Made by a program: the position numbers and the translations under genes | The notes under the pieces: generated by a model | What the model was told of the DNA's origin: nothing | Databases searched by the model: none | Seen by the model: only the letters and a program-made list of their open reading frames with translations | In this document: one piece after another, positions 10,830 to 21,988 of the stretch | Numbering within the stretch: position 1 is the stretch's first letter | Layout: every line of letters starts with the position of its first letter | Origin: Echria macrotheca | Lineage: Eukaryota > Ascomycota > Sordariomycetes > Sordariales > Schizotheciaceae | Reading direction: 5' to 3' | Length of the DNA: 64,000 bases | NCBI GenBank assembly: GCA_030411725.1 | Contig: MU839829.1 | Location: forward strand, 2,170,001-2,234,000

Positions 10830-12812
10830 TCACCGCACCAGCGACCGTATGCTGCTGCTGCTCTCCAGCTCGGTATCACCGCCCCGCGAGGATGTCGCCG
10901 CCAATTCCTTGTGATACACCAGAGCATCCGCAACGGGCGCCGGATCTGCCTTGTAAGTCCCCAGGCTAACAACCAGCGACACGGCCGCAATAATGGTCAT
11001 CATCAGCATCTGGTCGTTGAACGCGTCGAGGTACACCTGCTCAACCTGCTGCCGTAAACTGTCCTGTCCGACGAGCCCGAACACGGCCATGGGGCTACGG
11101 TGAATCTGGTCCAGATCGTGCTGGTCAATTCCGGAATCTCCCCCCGATCCGAGCAGTCGCTGGAGTTTCTGGTTGAATATGACGGTGCAGATAGCCAGGC
11201 CGAGGGCGCCGCCGAACACGCGTGACTGAGCCACGGCACCCTGCGCGGCGGCAAGGTCATCATGGCGCGCCTCGATGGCCGCAATAATGGTGCTGGCAGC
11301 AAACGATAAACCGACGCCGAGGCCGTAGAGGGCGGTAAACCCCAAAAGGTAGTGGACACTCTCGTCGTGGCGGGTAAAGCCGTAGACGAGTCCGGCGCCG
11401 AGGACTTGCAGACATCCGCCCACGACCATGGTCTGACTGGTGAGGTTCTTTTTCTTAGAGATGGCGCCGCCGAGGAATGACCCAAAGGCACACGAGCCGA
11501 GCATCGGTAGTAAATGGACGCCGGCAAGGAGCGCGTTATCGCCGTAGCTGATCTGGAGGCGCTCGGGAATCTTGATTACCAGCGCAATGTAGATGAAGCC
11601 GGTTAGGAGGGTAACACTGCAATGTCAGCATAGCCCAGGAAAGCAGAAAAGGACGTACATGAGACTTGAGAGATAAACACGTCCCATGGCCAACCGCAGC
11701 GGAAATATGGGCTGAATCTTTTGGCTTCTGCCATAGAATAAATAAGATTCCCAGATGCAGAGCAGGAACCAGCACAGCCCCGAGATGACCAGGGACCATA
11801 TGATGACCGGGGACGACCACTTCCAGACGAATGACGCGCCCTCCTGGATGGCAAAGACCAACAGAATCGAGGCTACTACCAGTAGCAGGTTGCCGAGAAA
11901 GTCAATCTTGGAGAGTCCCGTTCGCGTGTCGTACCGGTTTCGCCGCTCGTCTGGCCAGAGCAGATATATGCCGGCTACCGCCAGGAAACTAAACGGGAGG
12001 CTAACCAGTTTGTTAGCGAAGATGCAACACGGAGAGGAACGTCGACAAACTTGATCCAGAAGATTCCACGCCAGGTCCATTCCGCGATGGCGCCACCCAG
12101 AAGCGGTCCGAGTATGTATGAGATGGATAGTGTGATGCCGACCAGTGCTCCCACAATCTCGGGTCTGTCGGGACCTTGCTCTACCAGACATACCTGGGCC
12201 AGACTGTACAGTCCGGCACCCCCAATGCCTTGTAGGGATCGGGCGGCAATCCTAACCCCTGTTAGCTCTCTATTTAGGGCAGACGGACGAAACCACTTAC
12301 AACTGCCACATCGACCCAGCAAGGGCACACCATACGGAGAAACCAGAAAATGTCAGCCAAGCGATGGCTAACAGATTTTTGCGCCCATATACGTCGCTCA
12401 TCTTGGAGAACCCGACGGCGAAGCCTGCACTCATTAGCCCCTGAACGGACATACGATAGAGCCAACGAACTCATATAGGTCAACAAATAGCCCAAAATCA
12501 CCCATGGCGCATCCTGGTAGTTCCCAAAGTCGTTGGACATTGATACCAGCGCCGTGGATACAATAGATGTGTCTAAGCAAGAAAACATGAGTCCTGACAG
12601 GATTCTAGCCGTGTTAGTCGACGAAACCGGCAGGGGAGGAGGCCGTACATAGCTGTCAGGAGCATCCTCCGTACTGGCGTGCCCGGGGCAGGAGCCGGTC
12701 TAGCTTGCCGCTGGGCCTCGTCTGCTACCGGTTCGGGTGCCATTTTGGGGAGTGAAGGCTTAGGATAGGGAAGCGTCATCGACGGGTGTCCAAGAGTATC
12801 AACGGTGGTCAT
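10830..12812 (-). CDS. MFS drug:H+ antiporter-type transporter (14-TM, DHA2-like)
   Basis: Model: exons 12812-12649, 12604-12471, 12424-12301, 12251-12051, 12000-11659 and 11616-10830, 583 residues. The five introns are only 42-50 nt long. Phases agree at each junction and restore family motifs: FSCLDTSIVSTAL in TM1, AVGFSKMSDVYGRKN (motif A between TM2 and TM3), ARSLQGIGGAGLYSL (TM4), ISYILGPLLGG (TM5, motif C-like) and FWINLPFSF (TM6). A short cytosolic N-terminus of about 50 Pro-rich residues precedes TM1. Family members in fungi export toxins, pigments or azoles by proton antiport at the plasma membrane. The closest named groups are aflatoxin-efflux/TRI12-like pumps, but the substrate is not readable from sequence. 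It lies on the same strand as the O-methyltransferase 3.1 kb upstream. The exon 2 donor (GTTCGT) is weak; it is chosen because it gives a 46-nt intron and joins the motif A region correctly. Confidence 0.88.
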
Positions 12813-15800
12813 GGCGGAATCGATATTGTCGTCTTGGCTTGTTGGGCCGTTGCTTGTTGAGAGAATAGAGGTGTTTGTTTTTTCAGTTCCAGTACCAGAC
12901 TAGGTCCTTATACCTCCAGGATCGGTCAGCGTCGTTCGGAGCCCAATCGACCAGTGTCGAAGCCGAGAAATCTTCAGGCCATGGAACTGGGGAAAATCCC
13001 AGTGCGGCGAAGGACCGGACGGCATTAATGTATCCCGTGCCTGGCACAAAGAGAGAGCGCAACCGCCTAGCCGAAGCTGTCGGCAAGCTGAGACACACAG
13101 TCCTGGCATATATTGCCCAGGCGATGTGGAGGAGAAGGGTGGGCCAAGGAGGCAGGCCGTGACGAGATCATGTCTTGGGCTCATCCAGAATGCTATCAGT
13201 ACTGGGAGCAGTAAGCAGCAAGCGGCCGAGGACGGGCGGCGGAGGTCACGCAGAGATGGGCTAGCTAACAGAAAACCAGGCACGGCCGGGAGAAGGAGGG
13301 GGGCGCACCACACAGTACACGCAGTCCACACAGTCCATGTCCTCCCACAACGGTCGTCAGCTCCACCCAGCGGCCTCAGTCTGCCGAGACAGCGATGACC
13401 TCCTCAGCGTGCCACACACGGGCGACACCACTGACGGGTGTCGTGCAATGTGTGACGGCACATGCCGAGATGCATATCCAGAAGCTGCCACTGGCGCTGG
13501 CTGTCGGTCTTTTGTCGGGTTGTCCGTGTTGGTTGGCGGGAGATGTCAAAAAGATAAAAAGCACCGAGGGTCCCACGCGCTGTCAAAGTTTTCAGAGTGC
13601 AGCAGACTGAGCCTCGTACGGCCGGGAGTCGCGGAAGTCCTGGTTTCCGACCGAGTTCGAGACTATGTGCGGCGAGGCATTCTGCTTGGCCATGAGGACC
13701 GACAAGCTTGTGTGCGGTATGACGGGCGGTGGACAGCGCTATCGAGGTAGCATGTTCGGAAAAGCGACGTTCTGGGGACAAACGACTGGTTGCGGAGCGG
13801 TGCGGCATCGGAGCACACGGGTCTCGTTGTCTGTCGGTAGCAGCTGCCCGTCGGTTGCGCTATTTCAAGCAAGAGCGTCCTTGCCTCCTCCATCTATCTT
13901 CGCACATCAAACTTTGTAGCGAAGGCACCGCAGGGTTGGACCCTTGGGCCATGTCATCGTGATTGGATCTGTTGTCTGCTTTGGAACAAACGCCCCAACT
14001 GCTGTGCTCCGTTGCACGGCGCCCCATCTGGATCTGCTGTTGTCTGCAGTGGCATCTGGCGGCCAGCTGGAACATGCCGCAGTGCAAGGTATCGACAGCC
14101 ACATCGTCGTCGGATCTGGCTTGCTTGCATCGCGATTCACTACGTCGAGTGGGGCGTACTTTGAAGTGTCAACATCAACTCGGACTGCCGCTGTAGGGCA
14201 GAGATTTCACGGGTAACAGACACGACGAGTGCTGCTTGCCACGTTGTCAGTCTGTGCCTGGAAGAGTCTTCTTTGCAACAATTGCACTGAAGAGACAGAG
14301 TTTTCTCATCCCACCATGGTCTTTCAGTAGGCGATGCTTATCTCTGTCTCAATCTTGGATCAGATCCGGGCCCCAAGCGTCAAATGTCCCGCAATCGGCT
14401 GAGATTTCTTGTTGGCGAAGAGCGTACATACGCGTAGGGTTTCCTTGTTTATGAGTCTCTTACACGGCTGCTCAAGAGCTCCACTAGCACGATGAGGAGA
14501 ATAATATGAATGGTCTCCTGCCTTGATTTTGACTTTCGCCCCTTCCCCGGGTTGGTCCAACGCTGAGCGCCATCGAGCTGGTGTGACGGAGCTTTGTGGC
14601 AGACTGATCTTAACCGCGCCGCTCGTGGGTATCATCCCCACGGTATTTTCAACTTTCTCGATCGTCTACCCGGGTTTACGTTTTGTGAATGCTGTCGGGT
14701 GCGTGGCCGTTGATGTGGGAGTACCTAGACTTCTTGCTATCGCAATGCTCAATGCTAGTTCTACCCTTCTCGAACAGCTGCAGAACCCATCTCCGGCACC
14801 TGAGGAGATGGCGACCCCGTTTCCGCTTTCCAGGACCTTTACTTGTTTCCAGAGATGAAGGAAGGTAACCGACCCGTGCAAGTCGATAATCCTCCACACG
14901 GCTTGAAGTTATCGGGTTGAGATGGCTGTGTTGGGCTGTGCCGTGTACGTGTTGTCAAAGAGCCGAGGGGTGGCGATGACTGGGGTGGGATCGAGAGGGT
15001 TGAATATGAAGGCTAGTGAGGCTTATGGTGAGGTTGTGGTCGGAACGGAGCCGGCGAGGAGACTACCGGAGGAGAAGAAGAGTTCTTGGTGATGGGTCGG
15101 CGCGACCATCCGTGAAAGGGACAAGATCCGAACGGCCTGACATCGGAGTGTTTTTGGAGAGGATAGAGCTGGAAAGAATAGAGCAGTCTCTATAACCTCA
15201 CGCTTAATCCCGCCATTGTAACAGGTATTGGCGATATCTAGCCAGAGCAGCCAGAGCAGCCAGCGAGTTCTTCAGCTCGTCCGCCAGCATAACAGCCCCA
15301 GCCCCTCCCAAATGAACCGGTGTCTTCCTCGAGATCACACGGGCAAACGTTCGCCAGAATCAAGCGTGAGAGTGGCGAAATACACGAGGGAGGTTGCCGT
15401 CTGACCGTCTGACTAACGCGGCCCGGCCCGGCCCGGGCAGAATCGAGTTTACTTGCATTTATTCACTTACTCCGTCGTCTGCCCTTCATCCTATGTAAAA
15501 CGTCTGATATGGTCGCCGCATATCCAGGGACGAGTTCGCTCCGGAGGGTATTCGAAGTCAACTGGGAGTATCTCAATATCGCAGTCACGATGAGACCATG
15601 GGAAGGGAAGCCCGACCAGACAACCCCACGGCACCTAGTTACATTAACTGCAGTTTCTCTGTGAACTGTCAAGTACCTTGACAGCTATGCCGCAGATCCA
15701 GCAGCCTTACCCATGCACAGAAAATGGCTTACCGTCTCCATCCGAAAAGGTACCTCCGTAAGCACTGGGCAACGTAACAGACTTTGCCCTTACCCGCTAG

Positions 15801-15953
15801 TCCAGTAGGCTAATGCTAGTCAAGAGCGTCATCTCAGTCATCAAAACATTTTAGGTAGACGGCCAGCCCCCCATTAATACGGCCAATACAGCCTTCCATG
15901 CCCCGCGTTGTACAGAATTACAAGGTCCCCGAATTTCCTTCCCTCTCACCAAG
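12813..15953. other. 3.1-kb intergenic region between MFS and O-methyltransferase genes
   Basis: Many overlapping short frames are present on both strands, but none carries a domain signature and no splice combination I tried gave one. It includes the MFS promoter (right of 12812) and the methyltransferase 3' flank. It may hold unannotated non-coding sequence or a decayed gene. Confidence 0.35.
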
Positions 15954-17716
15954 TTACTTCGTCTCCTGGGCGGCGGCCTTAATCGCTTCCCCGTTGATGG
16001 GCTCAGTCGTCTCGGAAGTTGCAACAGCCTCGCTGGTAGGCTGCCAGATCGCCTCGATAATACCCATCCGGCATCCCTTTGGTCTCGTGACACCCTGTGA
16101 GAGCAAAAGATTTTGTTAGTCATACTGTCCTCTTTCGGTGCAACGGCTTGATTTTAAAAGCAACCATTGCAACACAACAGATGAATATCTGATAAGCAGA
16201 AAACTGACCTTGAAGACGAAACCCTCGCCGGCAGCCTTGAAGATCTCTCGGAACTCGGCCTCGGTCCGCTCCTGTGCGTTCAGCACTGCCAGCATGACCA
16301 TGTCCATTCTCCGCATGACGGCCTCATCCCACGGATTCTCCTGTCCGGGCTCCAGCAGGCAGTGGTCGTTGATAATGATCCGCGCACCGGGCTTCAGAGC
16401 CGGCACCAGATTCTTGAGGAGCTTCACTGCATACGGCGCTGAGTAGTTGTGGAAAATCCAACGGAAGAAATAAACTGCGATACGGTCAGTCTCTACGACC
16501 AACGTTCCAACTCAAGAACCTACCATCGGCTCCCTTGACAGGCTGCTCGGAGAAGAAATCGTGGGCTTGAAGCGTGATACGTCCGGCAATCTCGGGGTCC
16601 TCGTGGAGTGGCTTCGGCGCGCTCTCGACCGTCTTGGGCAGGTCCTGGACAATAAACTTCATATTCTTCCACCGCTTGGCAATATCGACGCAAACGAAAC
16701 CGTGGGAACCGCCCAGATCCACCATGGTGCCACCGGCGGCATCGATCTCGGAGAAGTCGTAGCCGCCGTTCTCAACATCGACCAGATGCGACACCTCATA
16801 ACCCTCGCCGCCCGTCAGGCTGGCCATGGCCTGGGCCATGCGACGGGCACGGCTGGGATCCTTGCCGAACGTGACAAACATGGGCTCCTTGTCGACCGTG
16901 TCAAAGGCAAAGCAGAAGCCGGCTCGGGTGAGCGAGGTCGCTTCAGGGTACGTCTTGATCGCCGGGAGAACGTGGGCAGCCGCAGGGAAGATGTCTTCGG
17001 TGTTGAGGCCGACCCAGGCCTGCAGCTCGCCATCCTCAGCAAGAACCCGGGAGGCGGCCGTGTGGGCGATGACGCCGGGTGAGGGTTCCCGGAAGATGTG
17101 CTTGGTCATGGCGAGACGGAGAACACGAGCCAGGTTGATTGGGTCCAGTGACGTCTTGGCCTCCAGCTCCTTGAGAGTGATGGTCTCATTGGCAGGAAAG
17201 AGTTTCGCTGCGCTGGTCAGTATCGCTTCATGGCCAAAAAGAGAAAAACTGACCGATTCCGAAGTGGTTAATGATCTCGAGGGCGAGAACGTCGAGGAAC
17301 TCCCAGAGACCCCATCTCACAGACTCGCGGGGCCCATGGGCAAGCATGTTGAGTTCCTTGGTGGCGATGATGATCTCCAGTTTGCTCTTGAGAATGTCGG
17401 CAGGCAGCTTCGGGAACTCGGCCGGGGAATCGACATCGAAGCTGGGAGTCGGGAGGTTGTTGGCTCTGAGGTAAGCGTCAACCCTCTCGGTCTCCCTGGC
17501 GATCTTCTGGGCCAGCTCGACCATGCGGGACGGAGGAGTGGGTTCGACCGGTGACGGCTCGGGCTCCGGGTCTTTGGGGATGTGGTTGAGATCCACGGAC
17601 CGGCGGCTGAGCGAGACGGAGAGAGGAAAAGCAGAGCGGCGCCGGGCCTTCTTCTTCTCCTTCTCGTTGCTGGCGTCCCCGGAATTCCCGTTCAACCAGA
17701 GCTTCAGACTGGGCAT
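15954..17716 (-). CDS. O-methyltransferase, family 2 (sterigmatocystin 8-O-methyltransferase-like)
   Basis: Model: exons 17716-17254, 17207-16524, 16474-16209 and 16094-15954, 517 residues. Introns of 46, 49 and 114 nt have GTCAGT, GTAGGT and GTCAGT donors and CAG acceptors. An N-terminal basic and Pro-rich extension (about 75 residues) precedes a winged-helix dimerisation domain (LWEFLDVLALEIINHFGIAKLF onward, about 135-240). The SAM-binding Rossmann fold has MVDLGGSHGF (motif I) and FIVQDLP (motif II). The catalytic His region is YFFRWIFHNY and INDHCLLEPG lies near the end. The family transfers a methyl group from SAM to phenolic hydroxyls, often in polyketide pathways. The 46-residue last exon adds a C-terminal strand (MGIIEAIW) and an acidic tail. 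An in-frame Met 25 codons upstream (17791) is an alternative start. No polyketide synthase is in the window, so the substrate is unknown. Confidence 0.88.
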
Positions 17717-20259
17717 TTTGGCGGTTGATCTGAGTTGTGTGAGAGAAGAAGTCTGCGAGATGTTCCGCGGAAGGAGCAGAGCAAGGGACACAACTTGGGA
17801 TGAAATCCGGGCCCGAGGACACCAAGAACTTGAACGCAGCAGATCTAGTTCGCCGGAGGGCAGGCCGTGAGTGGTCAGCTAAAAGCGGAGCAGGAGGCCG
17901 AACAAGAACACAGCAGAACTAGTGAATGGACACGGGCCGTGGTAAACACGAGGGCCCGGGAAAAGACGCCGAGACTGAGACAGCGTCATATCCTCGCCGG
18001 GAGAGTGTATAGTTGAAACAAGACGGGCGTGGAATTACCTTTGGAGTGACAAACAAACAGAGGTCCAGTATTTCTATTCTCCCGGAGTCCAGGATCTCAA
18101 GGCACGAGTCGCAGCCCGCACTGCTTCTCTGCAATCTGGGGTTCAACACACCTCACCCGGGACCACGTCGTTGGTAACGCCTTTGGTTGCACACGCCGGC
18201 CTGGTCTATGGATCTGGCGAATCGAAGGCGGCGGTGTTGTCTGTCAAACCACTGTGCTGGGTGGCCTGAAGTAGGATGGACAGGGCCTTTCGCGTCTGTT
18301 GCAGGGGTGCCAAAGGAGGGGGGCGCGGAGCCGATGGCAGAAGCAAACGTGAGTGCACGTCTGTCAGTTCCCGCGAAACGAGACAATGGGTCTGGTAGTT
18401 ATACCGCGTGATAAAAAGGCGACAGGACGCGAGGGACGTGGGTTAGGGGCGGCCTGGTTAGTTATTGTCCGCACCGAGGGGGTGGGTTCTGGGTCGTGGG
18501 CCGTTCCCAGCATCCTCTCTGCTGGGGAGATGTGCCCGCCAACAGGTCCAAGATCCCAAGACGGACTGACCGCGTCCTGATCCCCTGCACCTGCAGACTG
18601 CGGGCTCCATGCCGTCCGTGCTAATGCGGCCGCCAGAAGCTGTGAACACACATCCAGCATCCATGTCGCTAGCCGGCCTTGGGCTCCGGGAAGCGAACCG
18701 ATGCAGCAGCGAATTGCTGGAGCCTGTCGCTGGACACCGGCCCGGCCACCTGGGCCTGTCTCAGTGCTCCCAGGTCCCTTGGGACGGGCGACAGAGAGGG
18801 GACGGAGGAGAGAAAAAAACGAGGCTTCCATGTTGCCCGGTCGCGTGTCCAACTGGCGAAAACCCCGAACCGAGACCTGGGCGACAGAATGCCTCCGACC
18901 GGCGCCCAGGGTCCCACGGGGGGAGCAGAGAAGGACGAGAGACAATTATCGAAAACGCGGGAGTACACTAGGATGGGGGGTTGAATGGGGAATCAAACCC
19001 ACCCACCGAGATTGGACTCATTGGAGATTGGACGAGCCACCCCGCATGCTTCCAGGCTTGCGAGGTTCGATAACTCGGTAATCCGGTGTGGCTCCTCCCC
19101 AAAATGGCAGAGACCCCTGGACTCCATCTGCAAGTAATTCCACCGAAGACGCGAGCGTTTGACCCCTCACATCACGCCTCTTCGTCCATCTCCCATCTCG
19201 TCGTCATCGCCGTCGACCATTTTCGCAGCGACAGGCCGGCCGCTCTGCACGGAAGTACCTACCCAGTCCCCCTTCGGCAGAAGAATCGATTGGCTCCGTA
19301 GGGGCTACTAGCCAGTGTTACTCAGCACTGCTTCCGCCGTCCGCCCATCGTACCTCTAGCTGGCCTCCAAGCGACGGTGACTAAGGCGGAAGCCCTCGAA
19401 CGAGGCCGTCTCGATGGCGTCGTTGATAAAGTCGCTCTCGGGTGTGTTCTGGCGGCGCCCGTGGGGCCATGATTGGACGTCACCCCCACCCCGCCCGGTG
19501 TGGCTTGATCTTTGACAGATTCCAGTTGACAAGTGACGGTTCGTCCGCCACCGACACCCCGCCAAAGTTCGGTTTGAGTCCTGACCACCCAACATCACAC
19601 CGGCCCGTCGGCCTTGCATGGCGCATGGCGCATGGCGTGGTGAGCCTGGGAAGCCGAATACGCGTTGTTTTACTTACCACTGAGCCGGGGTTATGGGACG
19701 CACAAGGGGATAACAGCGTGCTACCCCTAACCCTGTGTATCGACAACGCAGATATTAGCAACAACACCCATGACGAGTCCCCGACTGCCTCGTCCGGACA
19801 TGTGTTGGTAACCACCTCGTCCGTCTCCTGGTCCGACGTCTCGACAGACCCGACTCGAGTCGACTGGTGTTGCCGTCGCATTAAGCTCATCCCCACAGTT
19901 TCTGTCATGTCACATCAACTTGTCCTCATCATCTGCCGCATTCCTCTCGAATCCTCCGCGCTAGGTCCCAAACCTTCGGCCATACAGCTGGCTTAGCGTT
20001 TCTTGGCGGGACTCGTGCTTTAGCCGCGCCGGCGACATAGTTCACCACGTCACTCTTTCCGGTTCCATGTCATCCAGCGCAAGGTCTGACTCGGATCTTG
20101 GTGTTCCATTATGGTCCCGTCGATCTTCTTCCCCATCACTCTGTCCTGTCGATATACTAAAAAAGAGTTGGTATCATGCAGAGTCGCCCGAGTAAAACCT
20201 CTGGGCGAGAAACGAGACAGGAAACCATGTTTTCCACCGCCAAATGCCCGCCGACACGT
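17717..20259. other. 2.5-kb intergenic region
   Basis: Contains the O-methyltransferase promoter on the left and the 3' flank of the LaeA-like gene on the right. A 184-codon plus-strand frame at 19442-19996 has no family motif and is opposed by long frames on the other strand, so it is not called. Confidence 0.35.
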
Positions 20260-21988
20260 TCAACACTCCCTCATCGGCTTCTGTCCAAAGATAATATGCA
20301 AGGGCATGTACGCCAGACACGAATTATCGTGATATCCCTTGCGCACCTGGATGAGAAAGAGCTCAACCTGCTCCCTCGACCAGCCACAACCCCGGGTCAG
20401 GGGACCGAGGGCGATGGCCTGCACGCCGTCCAGCAGAATGGTGCGCCAGTACAGACCGACAGTCTTGAGCACCTTGTTCTTCGGCCAGGTGCCGATGGGA
20501 ATGTGCAGGACGCGCTCCTGCACGTTGACGTAGCCGCATTCTTGCATCATATGCTTCATACGTTCGTTGGCTACAGCGTGAAACTGCACGCCGAGTCGGG
20601 TCAGACCGTCGTGGATAAACCTCCAGTACTGAGCGACGGGATGGTCCGGCGGCATCGTCCCATGGACCGAAATGGGAGAATGGAAGACCTCTTGGATTTC
20701 CAGCCAGCCACCAGGTTTGAGATGTCTAGCGGATCGGTTAGTCTTGAACATGGCACAACGAAGCCCAGCTTACTCTAGCGACCTCCTCATCAAGCGTGGC
20801 CAATCTTTTATGGCCATGACGGTGTGACGCGCGTGGATATAGTCGAAGTAATTCCTCGGATGGAGCCATCTGTTCAGGTCAGCACGTGCCAGGGGCAATG
20901 GAACAGCAGAACATACGGGCTCCTACACGAAGTTAGCACGTCGACTTCCGGGCGGGCTCAGAATACATACTCGACATCATCTACCATGAAGCGCACATTT
21001 GGGGGAACCCATTCGGGTTGGATAGGACTGAGATCAACCCCCAGAACGGTGGCGCTCTCAAACAAGTCGCCCACTAATCGAACCATCAGCATTTTGCATG
21101 CGCCGTCGCCTGGAAACGCTCACTCTCAATCGCCCAGATACCGGTTCCGGTACCGATATCGAGGATCTGTTGGGGGTTCCTGCCGAGGGGGGCAAAGAAC
21201 AGCTGGTTACCGCACAGCATCTTGACCATGGAATGCTTCATGTCCTCGCGCTGCTGTTCGGAGTCGTCATTGGGGAAGTTGTATCTCCCCTCGCGGAAGC
21301 GGTGGTACCGCCTCCCGTTTTCGTAAATGTAGTCGCGGATGCTCTCTGCCAGCGATGTGGATGCCGACGAGCCGTTGTCGGACTCGTAGCCGGCATCGGT
21401 CCCCCGCAGCTCGTCCCGGTCGACCACGATGCTCCCCTCCTCGGCCTGCTCGACGGCCGCCTGCTCCTCCAGCTGCCTCGCATCCTCGCTCCCGTCGTAC
21501 TCATCCGCCGGGGGCGAGCCGTATGGGAGGGCGACCGACGAGCCGGGTGTGGTATTCCGAGACGCGCCCGAGAAGACATATGGTGGAGATAGGCTGCCTC
21601 GGGGGCCGGACGACGCTGCGGCAGAGAAGGAACAGACCGATAGGGTAGATGACAATGATGGCGAGGGCGAGAGGGACGTGGCCGCCCTTGACCTGTCGGG
21701 CGGGTATAAGAGGCCAGGCCCGTGGGAAGGGCGGATGACTGTTCTCGCCATGTCGGTGGGATGGAGTTCCGGGGCGGGGACCGGAGCGGTGGAGGCGTCC
21801 TCGATGGACGGGACAGGGCCGGCCGCCGGGGTAGGTGAAGGGGGGATGGAGGCGAGAAGATGGCCGATGGGCGGCAGCGAGATGGGAGGCGGCGACGATG
21901 CGTCAGTCGGAGGATTGTGGTTGGGGGCTGGGCCCAGGACCGGTATTATGGCGGAATCATCCTGTAGGTTTTGGTTTGGCTCGCCCAT
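20260..21988 (-). CDS. LaeA-like / TAM-domain SAM-dependent methyltransferase with a 6-nt microexon
   Basis: Model: exons 21988-21124, 21073-20971, 20922-20917 (6 nt), 20869-20774 and 20725-20260, 511 residues. Introns are 50, 48, 47 and 48 nt. The first 190 residues are low-complexity, rich in Pro, Ser and Ala. The catalytic half has YIYENGRRYH and NDDSEQQREDMKHSM, typical of the group, then ILDIGTGTGIWAIEMGD (SAM motif I), VLGVDLSPIQPEWVPPN, VDDVESPW, FDYIHARH and LKPGGWLEIQE. The helix-rich C-terminus is also family-like (VQERVLHIPIGTW). Relatives include LaeA, a nuclear regulator of secondary metabolism, and many UMTA-type enzymes of unknown target. Sequence alone cannot say which role applies. 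The microexon adds the Ser-Pro of ESPW. It is the most upstream of four consecutive minus-strand genes with possible secondary-metabolism roles. Confidence 0.9.

Noticed and set aside
12900..13331. Hydrophobic 143-codon minus-strand frame just upstream of the MFS gene
   Set aside because: It is not contiguous with the transporter motifs, and the MFS start at 12812 already gives a normal N-terminus.
18970..19090. Possible tRNA because of GGTTCGATAA and AATCAAACCC words
   Set aside because: No acceptor stem, D arm or anticodon arm can be formed around them.
19442..19996. 184-codon plus-strand frame between the two methyltransferases
   Set aside because: No recognisable domain and a 142-codon frame opposes it. 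No splice signals connect it to anything.
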